Source: DASZTV01 sp035547515 (GTDB taxonomy: Bacteria; Actinomycetota; Actinomycetes; JAFAQI01). Taken from it: DNA of 64,000 nucleotides. The notes under the pieces were generated by a model. It saw only the letters and a list, made by a program, of their open reading frames with translations. It did no database searches and was not told the origin of the DNA. This document shows, one piece after another, positions 53,708 through 61,943 of this stretch (positions are counted from its first letter, which is position 1; every line of letters begins with the position of its first letter). The translations under genes were made by a program, and so were the position numbers. The stretch is taken from positions 59,002 through 123,001 of the forward strand of contig DASZUS010000071.1 in assembly GCA_035547515.1 (NCBI GenBank). The letters are read 5' to 3'.

Positions 53708-54535
53708 CTACGCCGCGGCGACCAGATCGGGTTCGCTCGCCGCGACGGCGACCAGCGGCGAGCGTCTGGCGTAGGCGTAGCGGCCGGAGAGCAGGCGCTC
53801 GATCAGGATGCCGATCCCGAGTGCGAGGACGCCACCGACACAGTCCATGACGTAGTGGTTCGCCGTGCCGAGTACGACGAAGACGGTGCACAGCGGGTAC
53901 ACCGCGCCGAGAACCCGCACCCATCGTCGCTCGGCCACCGTGACCAGCGCGATGGCGCACCACAGCGCCCAGCCGACGTGCAGCGAGGGCATCGCGGCGA
54001 ACTGGTTCGACTCCTTCGCGATGTCGCCCGAAGCGACCGATCCCCAGGTGTGGAACTTCACCAGCGTGTCCGTGAAACCGGGGAGCATCCGAGGGGGAGC
54101 CAGCGAGACGAACCAGAAACCCAGCAGGGCGGTGAGGTTCGTCGCGATCAGGACGCTGCGGATCGAGCGGTAGCGCAGCGGGTGCTTGACGTAGAGCCAG
54201 ACGAGCACGCCGATCGTGACCACGAAGTGCAGGGTCGCGTAGTAGTAGTCGCAGGTGTAGGCCAGCCAGGAGTGGCCCGCGACCAGATGGTTCGCCGAGC
54301 GCTCGATGTCGACGTGCAGGAAGCGCTCGATGGACAGGACCGTGCTGGACCGGTGAAAGGCGGCGGTCTCATGGCTCGGCGCCGCGTTACGAACCAGCGA
54401 GTACAGGTAGTAGACGATCAGGACGAAGCCGACCTCTTGCCACCACCTGGGGCGCCTGATCGCCCGGATCCGTTCGGGCAGTAGCGCGAATGGACGCCGG
54501 CGGCGCGGTTCGGCCACGCTTCCCCTTGTCCCCAT
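53708..54535 (-). CDS. PAP2-family phosphatase-like membrane protein (inositol phosphorylceramide synthase-like)
   Basis: 275 residues with about six membrane helices. Motifs AMPSLHVGWALW (PSLH) and GTANHYVMD (His/Asp) are those of the PAP2_3 group, including mycobacterial lipid phosphotransferases; the first basic motif is weak. It probably acts on a lipid phosphate at the outer face of the membrane. ATG 54535 follows GGGGG. Confidence 0.87.
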   Translation of the reverse strand: MGTRGSVAEPRRRRPFALLPERIRAIRRPRWWQEVGFVLIVYYLYSLVRNAAPSHETAAFHRSSTVLSIERFLHVDIERSANHLVAGHSWLAYTCDYYYATLHFVVTIGVLVWLYVKHPLRYRSIRSVLIATNLTALLGFWFVSLAPPRMLPGFTDTLVKFHTWGSVASGDIAKESNQFAAMPSLHVGWALWCAIALVTVAERRWVRVLGAVYPLCTVFVVLGTANHYVMDCVGGVLALGIGILIERLLSGRYAYARRSPLVAVAASEPDLVAAA

Positions 54536-54613
54536 CGCATCGCCCCCGGCTCGATGATCGATTCTGCCAGACGGCCCCGCGGAGGGTGCGCTTCGACGGG
54601 CGCTGCGGCCGGG

Positions 54614-55687
54614 TCAGCCCTCGATCGTCCAGGTGTCGCCGGAGCCGAGCAGTGCCGCGAGATCGCCGTCGCCCTTCACGGATTGGGCCTCCTCGACCTG
54701 GGCGCGTGCCGCGTCGTCGTATACCGCGCGTGACACCGACCGGAAGATGCCGAGCGGGGTGACGCCGTTGTCGACGTTGCCCAGCCGGGACAGCGCGAAG
54801 GCGAGCTCGGGCTCGTCGGCCTGCGGGTCGTGGATCAGCAGGGAGTCCTCGTTGGTCGCGTCGACGTCGACGACCTCGAGACTGCCGCGCGAGGAGATCC
54901 GGACGCCCTTGTTGCGGTCGGCGCCGAAACGGACCTGCTCACCGGCTTCGAGCCAGACGCCGCGTTCCTTGCTGCTGTCGACGTCCTTCAGCACGTCCCA
55001 GGCGCCGTCGTTGTAGATGTCGCAGTTCTGCAGGATCTCGACGAAGGCGGCGCCGCGGTGCTCGGCCGCCGCCTGCAGCGTCGCGGTGAGGTGCTTGCGA
55101 TCGGAGTCGACGGTGCGCGCCACGAACGTGGCCTCGGCGCCGAGTGCGACCGAGATCGGGTTGAGCGGACGGTCGACCGAGCCCATAGGCGAGGACTTGG
55201 TGTTCTTGCCGACCTCGGACGTGGGGGAGTACTGGCCCTTCGTCAGCCCGTAGATCCGGTTGTTGAACAGCAGGATCTTCAGGTTCACGTTGCGCCGCAG
55301 CGCGTGCAGGAGGTGGTTGCCTCCGATGGAGAGCAGGTCGCCGTCACCGCCGATCACCCACACCGACAGATCCTTGCGCGCCGTCGCCAGCCCGGTCGCG
55401 ATCGCCGGCGCGCGGCCGTGGATCGAGTGGATGCCGTAGGTGTCCATGTAGTACGGCAGCCGCGCGGCGCACCCGATGCCCGACACGAAGACGGTGTTCT
55501 CGCGCTTGATGCCCATCGTCGGCATGAAGCCCTGGATAGCGGCGAGGATCGCGTAGTCACCGCAGCCGGGGCACCAGCGCACCTCCTGGTCCGAGGTGAA
55601 GTCCTTGCGCGACTGCTCGGTCTCGGCCGCCGGGACGAGCTCGAGCCCGCTGCGAGGTACCGGGATCGGCAGGGGCGTGATGCTCAT
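54614..55687 (-). CDS. korB: 2-oxoacid:ferredoxin oxidoreductase, beta subunit
   Basis: 357 residues. TPP-binding GDGDLLSIGGNH and the Cys-rich WCPGCGDYAIL motif (4Fe-4S ligand) define KorB, the beta subunit of 2-oxoglutarate:ferredoxin oxidoreductase, an oxygen-stable alternative to the dehydrogenase complex in actinobacteria. Further conserved blocks are SGIGCAARLPYY and HGRAPAIATGLATARKDL. Its start overlaps the korA stop (ATGA). Confidence 0.95.
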   Translation of the reverse strand: MSITPLPIPVPRSGLELVPAAETEQSRKDFTSDQEVRWCPGCGDYAILAAIQGFMPTMGIKRENTVFVSGIGCAARLPYYMDTYGIHSIHGRAPAIATGLATARKDLSVWVIGGDGDLLSIGGNHLLHALRRNVNLKILLFNNRIYGLTKGQYSPTSEVGKNTKSSPMGSVDRPLNPISVALGAEATFVARTVDSDRKHLTATLQAAAEHRGAAFVEILQNCDIYNDGAWDVLKDVDSSKERGVWLEAGEQVRFGADRNKGVRISSRGSLEVVDVDATNEDSLLIHDPQADEPELAFALSRLGNVDNGVTPLGIFRSVSRAVYDDAARAQVEEAQSVKGDGDLAALLGSGDTWTIEG

Positions 55688-57615
55688 TTGGCCACCATTC
55701 CGGTGATTGCTTCGAGCAGGTCCTCGGAGCCGAACGGCAGGCCCCGGACCTGGTTGTAGGAGACGACGTCGACGAGGAACTTGGCGCGCAGGATCATCGC
55801 GAGCTGGCCGAGGTTCATCTCCGGCACCAGCACCTTCTCGTAGCGCCGCAGGACCTCGCCGACGTTCGACGGCAGCGGGTTGAGGTGGCGCAGGTGCGCG
55901 CGAGCGACCTTCAGCCCGTTGGCTCGGGCGGCGCGCACCGCTGCGGCGATCGGTCCGTACGTCGAGCCCCAGCCGAGCACGAGGACCTCGCCGTCATCGG
56001 TGGGGTCGTCGACCTCCAGCAGCGGGATCGACGCGGCGATGCCGTCGACCTTCGCCTGGCGCAGCCGGACCCTCTTGTCGTGGTTGGTCGGGTCGTAGGA
56101 GATCGAGCCGGTGCCGTCGGCCTTCTCGATACCGCCGATGCGGTGCTCGAGGCCCGGCGTGCCCGGGATCGCCCAGGGACGCGCGAGCGTCTGCGGGTCG
56201 CGGGCGTACGGCAAGAAGGTCTCGCCCTCGGCGAGCGGCTTGGCGAACTCCGCCGGGAACTCCGGAAGGGTCGTGACGTCCGGGATCAGCCACGGCTCGC
56301 TGCCGTTGGCGAGGTAGGCGTCGGACAGCAGGTAGACGGGGGTCCGGTAGGTCGTCGCGATCCGGACCGCCTCGATCGCGGCGTCGAAGCAGTCCGCCGG
56401 CGACTGCGGCGCGATGACCGGCGCCGGTGCCTCGCCGTGGCGGCCGAACATCGCCAGCAGCAGATCGGCCTGCTCAGTCTTGGTCGGCATGCCCGTGGAG
56501 GGGCCCGCGCGCTGTACGTCGACGACGATCAGCGGCAGTTCGAGCATGATGCCCAGACCCACGGTCTCGGCCTTCAGGTCGACACCGGGCCCGGAGGTCG
56601 TCGTGACCCCCAGTGAGCCGCCGAACGACGCACCGAGTGCCGCGCCGACACCGGCGATCTCGTCTTCTGCCTGGAAGGTGAGCACGCCGAAGTGCTTGTG
56701 CTTCGCGAGCTCGTGCAGGATGTCCGAGGCCGGCGTGATCGGGTACGTGCCGAGGAACAGCTGCAGCTGAGCCTGGCGGGCGCCGGCGATCAGGCCGTAG
56801 GCGAGCGCGGTGTTGCCGTGGATGGTGCGGTACTTGCCGGGCTTCATCGGCGCGGGGCCGACCTCGTAGCGGACCACGAAGCCTTCAGTGGTCTCGCCGT
56901 AGTTCCAGCCGGCCTTGCAGGCGGCGACGTTGGCGCCCGCGAGCTCGGGCTTCTTGGCGAACCGCTGCTCGATGTAGCGGATGGTGCTCTCGGTCGGGCG
57001 GCTGTAGAGCCAGGACAGCAGGCCGAGGGCGAACATGTTCTTCGCGCGCTCGCCGTCCTTGCGCCCGACGTCGTGGCCCTCGACCGACTTGACCGCCAGC
57101 GAGGTCAGGTCGAGCGCATGGACGTCGTAACCCTCGAGCGAGGAGTCCTCGAGCGGGTTCTCGTCGTACCCGACCTTCTTGAGGTTGCGGGGGGTGAACT
57201 CGTCGGAGTTGACGATGATCGTGCCGCCGCGCCGCAGGTGACCGAGGTTGGCTTTCAGCGCGGCCGGGTTCATCGCCACCAGGACATCGGCGTGGTCGCC
57301 CGGGGTCAGCACCGAGTGGTCGCCGAAGTGCAGCTGGAATGCGCTGACGCCGGGCAGCGTGCCGGCTGGGGCGCGGATCTCCGCGGGAAAGTCCGGCAGC
57401 GTCGACAGGTCGTTGCCGAACTCCGCGGTCTCGGAGGTGAACCGGTCACCGGCGAGCTGCATGCCGTCCCCGGAGTCGCCCGCGAAGCGGATCACTACGT
57501 GATCGAGACGCTGGACTGGGGTTTCTGCAATCTCGGTCATCGCGGCGTCATTGCCGATCTGTCCTCTATCTCGCTCGGCCCCTGCTCGTGCTTGTGACAC
57601 GGCGTTGGTGGCCAT
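55684..57615 (-). CDS. korA: 2-oxoacid:ferredoxin oxidoreductase, alpha subunit
   Basis: 643 residues as one fused gamma-alpha chain: gamma domain with RFAGDSGDGMQLAGDRFTSETAEFGNDLSTLP at about 45-75, then the pyrimidine-binding alpha part, with EDEIAGVGAALGASFGG and TTSGPGVDLKAE, and the transketolase-like C-terminal domain. With KorB it makes succinyl-CoA and reduced ferredoxin from 2-oxoglutarate. ATG 57615 gives the N-terminal extension usual in actinobacteria; ATG 57540 (MTEIAET) is the alternative. Confidence 0.95.
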   Translation of the reverse strand: MATNAVSQARAGAERDRGQIGNDAAMTEIAETPVQRLDHVVIRFAGDSGDGMQLAGDRFTSETAEFGNDLSTLPDFPAEIRAPAGTLPGVSAFQLHFGDHSVLTPGDHADVLVAMNPAALKANLGHLRRGGTIIVNSDEFTPRNLKKVGYDENPLEDSSLEGYDVHALDLTSLAVKSVEGHDVGRKDGERAKNMFALGLLSWLYSRPTESTIRYIEQRFAKKPELAGANVAACKAGWNYGETTEGFVVRYEVGPAPMKPGKYRTIHGNTALAYGLIAGARQAQLQLFLGTYPITPASDILHELAKHKHFGVLTFQAEDEIAGVGAALGASFGGSLGVTTTSGPGVDLKAETVGLGIMLELPLIVVDVQRAGPSTGMPTKTEQADLLLAMFGRHGEAPAPVIAPQSPADCFDAAIEAVRIATTYRTPVYLLSDAYLANGSEPWLIPDVTTLPEFPAEFAKPLAEGETFLPYARDPQTLARPWAIPGTPGLEHRIGGIEKADGTGSISYDPTNHDKRVRLRQAKVDGIAASIPLLEVDDPTDDGEVLVLGWGSTYGPIAAAVRAARANGLKVARAHLRHLNPLPSNVGEVLRRYEKVLVPEMNLGQLAMILRAKFLVDVVSYNQVRGLPFGSEDLLEAITGMVAK

Positions 57616-57672
57616 GCGTACTCGACGTCGATGTTTGGCGGGTGCTCAGTCGAGGGTATCCCCGAAGGTCGG

Positions 57673-57951
57673 TTACCGCCCGGTAGGTCGGGTCGCTGTC
57701 CGCTGGCGGCGCGACGGGAGCAGGTCGGCAACCTCGATGTCGAGCCCGATCGCGATGCGGAGCACCTGGTCGAGGCTGGGGTTGGACTCGCCCCTCTCGA
57801 TGCCCGCCAGATATCGCCGGGACATCCCGATGCGCAGCGCCAGCTCCTCCTGACTGATCTCGGTCTGCTCGCGGCGGGCGCGGACCGCGCGGCCGAATGC
57901 GGCGCGGTACTCGACCTCTGGCGGGCGAGCCTTTCGCCCCTGCGCCCGCAT
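57673..57951 (-). CDS. XRE-family helix-turn-helix regulator
   Basis: 92 residues. A five-helix Cro/C1 domain fills residues 17-75: FGRAVRARREQTEISQEELALRIGMSRRYLAGIERG with the recognition helix in SRRYLAGIE. The basic tails carry no second domain, so it is a small DNA-binding repressor. ATG 57951. It is transcribed away from the acyltransferase/E1 genes and a 14-base palindrome lies between; autoregulation and control of the two genes are probable. Confidence 0.9.
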   Translation of the reverse strand: MRAQGRKARPPEVEYRAAFGRAVRARREQTEISQEELALRIGMSRRYLAGIERGESNPSLDQVLRIAIGLDIEVADLLPSRRQRTATRPTGR

Positions 57952-57987
57952 GCACTTCAGGGTTGAGGAGCGTCCCTCTCATAACCA

Positions 57988-58001
57988 CGCTATAAATAGC
58001 G
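57988..58001. promoter_or_regulatory. Palindromic operator overlapping a -10 box
   Basis: CGCTATAAATAGCG is a 6-2-6 inverted repeat with an AT-rich centre, including TATAAA, the best -10 box of this region. It lies in the gap between the divergent XRE gene and the acyltransferase gene, 37 bases from the XRE start and 57 from the acyltransferase start. A likely XRE binding site. Confidence 0.55.
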
Positions 58002-58058
58002 CATCCGTGTCCCAAGCATCGACGTCCTGGTGATGCGGCCACGCTGGAGGTGGGGGGC

Positions 58059-58676
58059 ATGTACGTCGTCCGGACGTTGACCCACCCCGACGAGATCATC
58101 GCGAGCCAGCGGCTTCGGGCTGATATCTGTGCTGGCGAGGGTGGCTACCTCACGCGGGATCATGTGCTTCCCGATGGGACCGAGCGCGATCAGTACGACG
58201 AACGGTGTGTGCATGCCGGAGTTTTCGGCCCCGGTGGGGCGCTTGTCGGCACGGTCCGGCTGATATCCGCGGCGGACGACGAGCTCCCGATTGCAAGGCA
58301 CTACGGGGTCCGGACGTCCGTTCAGGACCTTGAAGTTTCGCGGCTAGTGGTGCATCCGGAGCATCGTCGATCTCTGGTCGTTCTGGCGTTGTTCCATTGG
58401 GTGGTATGGGAGTCGCTTGACCGAGATACGCGCAACCTGTTCGCGGTGCTGGAGCGCCCTCTGCTCGACAACCTGCGGACCGTCGGCTTCCCATTCGTCG
58501 AGCTCGGCGAACCAAAGTGCGTCTACCGCAACATCTTGGACCTCCCAGTGGCGTGCGAGGCGTCGAGGTTGCTCCCCGGCGTGCGGCGCGCGGACAGCGG
58601 CCGAGAATGGAAGCTGTACGACTTCTTCGGGCGGCGATTCCACGACGGTCTCGTGCCGAACAGCACGGCGGGCTGA
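58059..58676 (+). CDS. LuxI/FeeM-like N-acyltransferase (GNAT-type autoinducer or N-acyl amino acid synthase)
   Basis: 205 residues. Pattern of the acyl-homoserine lactone synthase/FeeM superfamily: the N-terminal SQRLRADICAGEGGYL (compare the xLR...E motif), central GTVRLIS, the core strand/turn EVSRLVVHPEHRRS and the final LFAVLERPLLDNLRTVGFPFVELGEPKCVYRN. Such enzymes move an acyl chain from acyl-ACP or CoA to an amino acid or methionine-derived amine. ATG 58059 has GGAGG at 8 bases. Third-position GC is clearly lower than in the surrounding genes. It is followed at one base by the E1-like gene. Confidence 0.82.
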   Translation: MYVVRTLTHPDEIIASQRLRADICAGEGGYLTRDHVLPDGTERDQYDERCVHAGVFGPGGALVGTVRLISAADDELPIARHYGVRTSVQDLEVSRLVVHPEHRRSLVVLALFHWVVWESLDRDTRNLFAVLERPLLDNLRTVGFPFVELGEPKCVYRNILDLPVACEASRLLPGVRRADSGREWKLYDFFGRRFHDGLVPNSTAG

Positions 58677-58677
58677 G

Positions 58678-59553
58678 GTGCACCCGCCGTTTCTCGCTCG
58701 TCACGAGGGCTTGCTCGGTCTGCCGGAGATCGAGCGCCTCGGAGAGTCGACCGTTGCGATCGCGGGCGTCGGCGGTATCGGCGGACGAGTCGCTGAAGTT
58801 CTCGCACGTTCCGGCATCGGAAGCCTCCGGGTCGCGGACCCAGACACCTTCACTGTTTCGAACCTGAACCGTCAGGCCGCCTCGACGTTGCACAATCTCG
58901 GCGTCAACAAAGCAGTGGCGGTGGCCGAGATGTGCAGAGCGGTCTCGCCGCTGGTCAGCGTGGACATCTGGCAGTCCGGCGTCACGAGCGAGAACGTCGA
59001 CGACTTCGTCGCTGGTTCGACCGTCCTGGTCGATGGCACTGATTACACAAGGCCGTCGATCGGCCTGCGCTTGGCTCGCAGCGCCGCAGCGCGAGGGATA
59101 CCGGTCGTGATCGGCGTCGAGGTGGCGTTCGCGGCCTGGCACACCGCGTTGTTCGGGGCCGGCGCGTTCGAGCGCTTGTTCGGGTTGGCCCGCGACACGT
59201 CCTACGACGTGCTCGATGCAGGAGACGTCGCGATCCCGTTATGGCGCTGGATCGCTCAGCTGCCTAGATACGTCGACGTCGCGGAGATCCAGCGGGTGGC
59301 AGCCGGCACGATCGAGGCACCTGCGCTCGCGACGGCGGTCGAGCTCTCCGCTGCGATGCTGTCCGCCGACGTCATCCGCATCTTGCTGGGGCGGTCGGTC
59401 GTCGCCCGGGCACCCTCGATTCACTACGGGGACGTGGTCACCGGCAAGTCGTGTGTGTTCAGGCCAACTGCGCTGCGGTTCAACCTCTCTGCCCTTCGTG
59501 CCAGGTACAGCAGGGACTCATTGCGCGCGACGCCGCTGGACGGGCGGGGTTAG
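58678..59553 (+). CDS. E1-like/ThiF-family adenylating enzyme
   Basis: 291 residues. Rossmann ATP-binding GVGGIGG (residues 30-36), the DPDTFTVSNLNRQ block (D54, N64, R65), K78 and DGTDYTRPS: the complete adenylation site of ThiF/MoeB/MccB-type E1 enzymes. No catalytic Cys in the crossover loop and no CxxC zinc pairs; the only Cys residues are in AEMCRA and GKSCVF. It therefore probably adenylates a carboxylate and passes it to an acceptor without thioester, as MccB does. GTG 58678, one base after the acyltransferase stop; no other ribosome binding site. Convergent with the SDR gene, the two stops overlapping. Confidence 0.85.
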   Translation: MHPPFLARHEGLLGLPEIERLGESTVAIAGVGGIGGRVAEVLARSGIGSLRVADPDTFTVSNLNRQAASTLHNLGVNKAVAVAEMCRAVSPLVSVDIWQSGVTSENVDDFVAGSTVLVDGTDYTRPSIGLRLARSAAARGIPVVIGVEVAFAAWHTALFGAGAFERLFGLARDTSYDVLDAGDVAIPLWRWIAQLPRYVDVAEIQRVAAGTIEAPALATAVELSAAMLSADVIRILLGRSVVARAPSIHYGDVVTGKSCVFRPTALRFNLSALRARYSRDSLRATPLDGRG

Positions 59554-60413
59554 CGCTTCGTCAAGCGCGGCGCGAGGGCGAACGTGAACCGCATGACGGA
59601 GTCGAAGACCCGCGCCGGCAGCAGCCACCGGGTGAACAGGATGCTCCCGGCGCCCTTGCCGGTCGCGTAGCGGGTGCGAGGGCGGCGGGCCGTTGCCGCC
59701 TTGACGATCTTCTTGGCCACGACCGAGCTCGCCGACGTGAAGGCAGGGCGATCGGCCAGGTCGAGGAACGCCGCAACCCCGTCCACGTGTGCGGCGTACG
59801 CGGACTCGCCCGAGGCCTTGCGCAGGTTGTCCGCGGCGATCCCGCTCCACTCGGTGCGGATACCCGCAGGCTCGATGATCACGACCTTGATCCCGAACGG
59901 CGCCACCTCGAGCCGCAGCGAGTCGCTCAGTCCCTCCACCGCGAACTTCGTCGCGTGGTACCAGCCGCCGAACGGCTCGTAGATCCGACCGCCGATCGAG
60001 GAGATGTTGATGATCCGGCCGTTGCGGTTCGCGCGCATGTGGGGCAGCACGAGCTGCGTGAGCCGAGCGAGGCCGAAGACATTGACATCGAACTGGTATC
60101 TGGCTTCCGAGATCGGGACGTCCTCCAGCGCGCCGTAGGAGCCGTAGCCCGCGTTGTTGACCAGTACGTCGATCCGGCCCGACTCCGTCACGATCTGCTC
60201 GATGCCGGCGACCATCGACTTGTCGTCGGTGACGTCCATCTTCAGGACCTTGATGCCGGCCTCGGCGAGCCCGGACATCCGCTCGACCCGGCGGGCGGCG
60301 GCGTAGACCGTGAACCCGGCCTGAGCCAGCCGCAGCGCGGCCGCCTCGCCGATCCCCGACGACGCGCCCGTGACGAGCGCCGTGCCTTTCGATGCCCTGC
60401 TGAGCGTGGCCAT
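59550..60413 (-). CDS. Short-chain dehydrogenase/reductase
   Basis: 287 residues. TGxxxGIG as TGASSGIG, the NNAG motif, catalytic Ser-Tyr-Lys in INISSIGG...YHATK. Substrate unknown. The order, a monooxygenase divergently placed next to an SDR, recalls the mymA locus of mycobacteria, where both act on a hydrophobic substrate. ATG 60413 has GGGGAGGG; the start lies 33 bases from the monooxygenase start. Confidence 0.93.
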   Translation of the reverse strand: MATLSRASKGTALVTGASSGIGEAAALRLAQAGFTVYAAARRVERMSGLAEAGIKVLKMDVTDDKSMVAGIEQIVTESGRIDVLVNNAGYGSYGALEDVPISEARYQFDVNVFGLARLTQLVLPHMRANRNGRIINISSIGGRIYEPFGGWYHATKFAVEGLSDSLRLEVAPFGIKVVIIEPAGIRTEWSGIAADNLRKASGESAYAAHVDGVAAFLDLADRPAFTSASSVVAKKIVKAATARRPRTRYATGKGAGSILFTRWLLPARVFDSVMRFTFALAPRLTKR

Positions 60414-60446
60414 GAGCCCTCCCCGTGTCGAGCGTCTCGTGGGATC

Positions 60447-61916
60447 ATGCAACACGTGGCGGATAACCATTTCGACCTGGTGATCATCGGGGCTGGGCTG
60501 TCCGGAGTCGGCACCGCGCACCAGTTCCGCAAAGAGTTCCCGCGCAAGACCTACACCATCCTCGAGCAGCGGGACGAGATGGGTGGGACGTGGTCCCTCT
60601 TCAAGTACCCGGGCATCCGCTCGGACTCCGACATGCACACCCTCGGCTACCGCTTCAAGCCGTGGACCGCGGCGAAGGCGATCGCGGACGGACCGTCGAT
60701 CCTCGACTACGTCCACGAGACCGCGCGGGAGGGCGACGTCGAGCGCCACATCCAGTACGGCAAGAAGGTCACCCGCGCGGAGTGGGACAGCGACTCCGCC
60801 ACCTGGACCGTGGACGCGAGCGACGCCGCGACCGGTGAGGTCACCCAGGTCACCTGCCGCTACCTGTTCTGCTGCGCCGGCTACTACAGCTACGACGATC
60901 CCTACCGGCCGGAGTTCCCCGGCGAGGAGCGCTTCCGCGGTCCGATCATCCACCCGCAGCTATGGCCGGAAGGCTTCGACTACAGCGGCAAGCGCGTTGT
61001 CGTCATCGGCAGCGGCGCGACAGCGGTCACCATGGTGCCGGCGATGACCGACCGCGCCGAGCACGTGACGATGCTGCAGCGATCACCAACGTGGATCGTC
61101 GCGCGGCCCAGCGAGGACGCGCTGGCGAACCGGCTGCGCAAGCACCTCCCCGCGAAGTGGGCGTACGGCGTCGTGCGCTGGAAGAACGTCCTCCTGGTCC
61201 TGCTCAGCTTCCAGATCAGCCGGCGCCGGCCGGAGTGGATGAGATGGCTGCTGCGCGAGGGCCTGGAGAAGAGGGAGCGCCTGCCGGCCGACATGATCGA
61301 GGCGCACTTCACGCCGACGTACAACCCCTGGGACCAGCGCCTGTGCCTCGTGCCCGACGGCGACCTGTTCCGGGTGCTGCGGGAAGGCAAGGCGTCGGTG
61401 GTCACCGACCACATCGAGACCTTCACCGAGAACGGCATCCGGCTGAAGTCGGACGAGGAGCTGCCCGCCGACATCATCGTCACCGCGACCGGGCTCAACC
61501 TGGTGCCGTTCGGCGGGGTCGAGCTGATCGTCGACGGCGAGAAGGTCAACGTCCCGGAAACCATGGCCTACAAGGGCATCATGCTCAGCGACGTGCCGAA
61601 CCTCGTGCTGTTCTTCGGCTACACGAACGCCTCGTGGACGTTGAAGGTGGACCTCACCTACGCCTACACCTGGCGGCTGATCAAGCACATCGAGCGCGCC
61701 GGCCTGCGACAGTTCACCCCTCGCAGGGACCCGGCGGTCGAGGAGGCGCCCTTCCTCGACTTCAACTCCGGCTACGTCCTGCGCGCCATGGACAAGTACC
61801 CGAAGCAGGGCGTCACGCAGCCGTGGCGGCTGTCGATGAACTACGCGATCGATGCCTTCCAGCTGCGCTTCACCAAGCTCGAGGACGGCGTGATGGAGTT
61901 CTCCAACCCGGGCTGA
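60447..61916 (+). CDS. Flavin monooxygenase, Baeyer-Villiger type
   Basis: 489 residues. FAD motif GAGLSGVG, NADP motif GSGATAV and the fingerprint FRGPIIHPQLWP (FxGxxxHxxxW) mark a type I Baeyer-Villiger monooxygenase, which inserts oxygen next to a ketone using NADPH and O2. The MGGTWSLFKYPGIRSDSDMHTLGY segment is typical of this EthA/MymA branch. ATG 60447 is the only good start before the FAD motif. Substrate not deducible. Confidence 0.93.
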   Translation: MQHVADNHFDLVIIGAGLSGVGTAHQFRKEFPRKTYTILEQRDEMGGTWSLFKYPGIRSDSDMHTLGYRFKPWTAAKAIADGPSILDYVHETAREGDVERHIQYGKKVTRAEWDSDSATWTVDASDAATGEVTQVTCRYLFCCAGYYSYDDPYRPEFPGEERFRGPIIHPQLWPEGFDYSGKRVVVIGSGATAVTMVPAMTDRAEHVTMLQRSPTWIVARPSEDALANRLRKHLPAKWAYGVVRWKNVLLVLLSFQISRRRPEWMRWLLREGLEKRERLPADMIEAHFTPTYNPWDQRLCLVPDGDLFRVLREGKASVVTDHIETFTENGIRLKSDEELPADIIVTATGLNLVPFGGVELIVDGEKVNVPETMAYKGIMLSDVPNLVLFFGYTNASWTLKVDLTYAYTWRLIKHIERAGLRQFTPRRDPAVEEAPFLDFNSGYVLRAMDKYPKQGVTQPWRLSMNYAIDAFQLRFTKLEDGVMEFSNPG

Positions 61917-61943
61917 CCGCGCGGCGCTGCTTCGGGGAAGCGG

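Noticed and set aside
59451..60446. Long N-terminal extension of the monooxygenase frame
   Set aside because: It lies opposite the SDR gene and lacks conservation signals; the FAD-binding motif begins 13 residues after ATG 60447.
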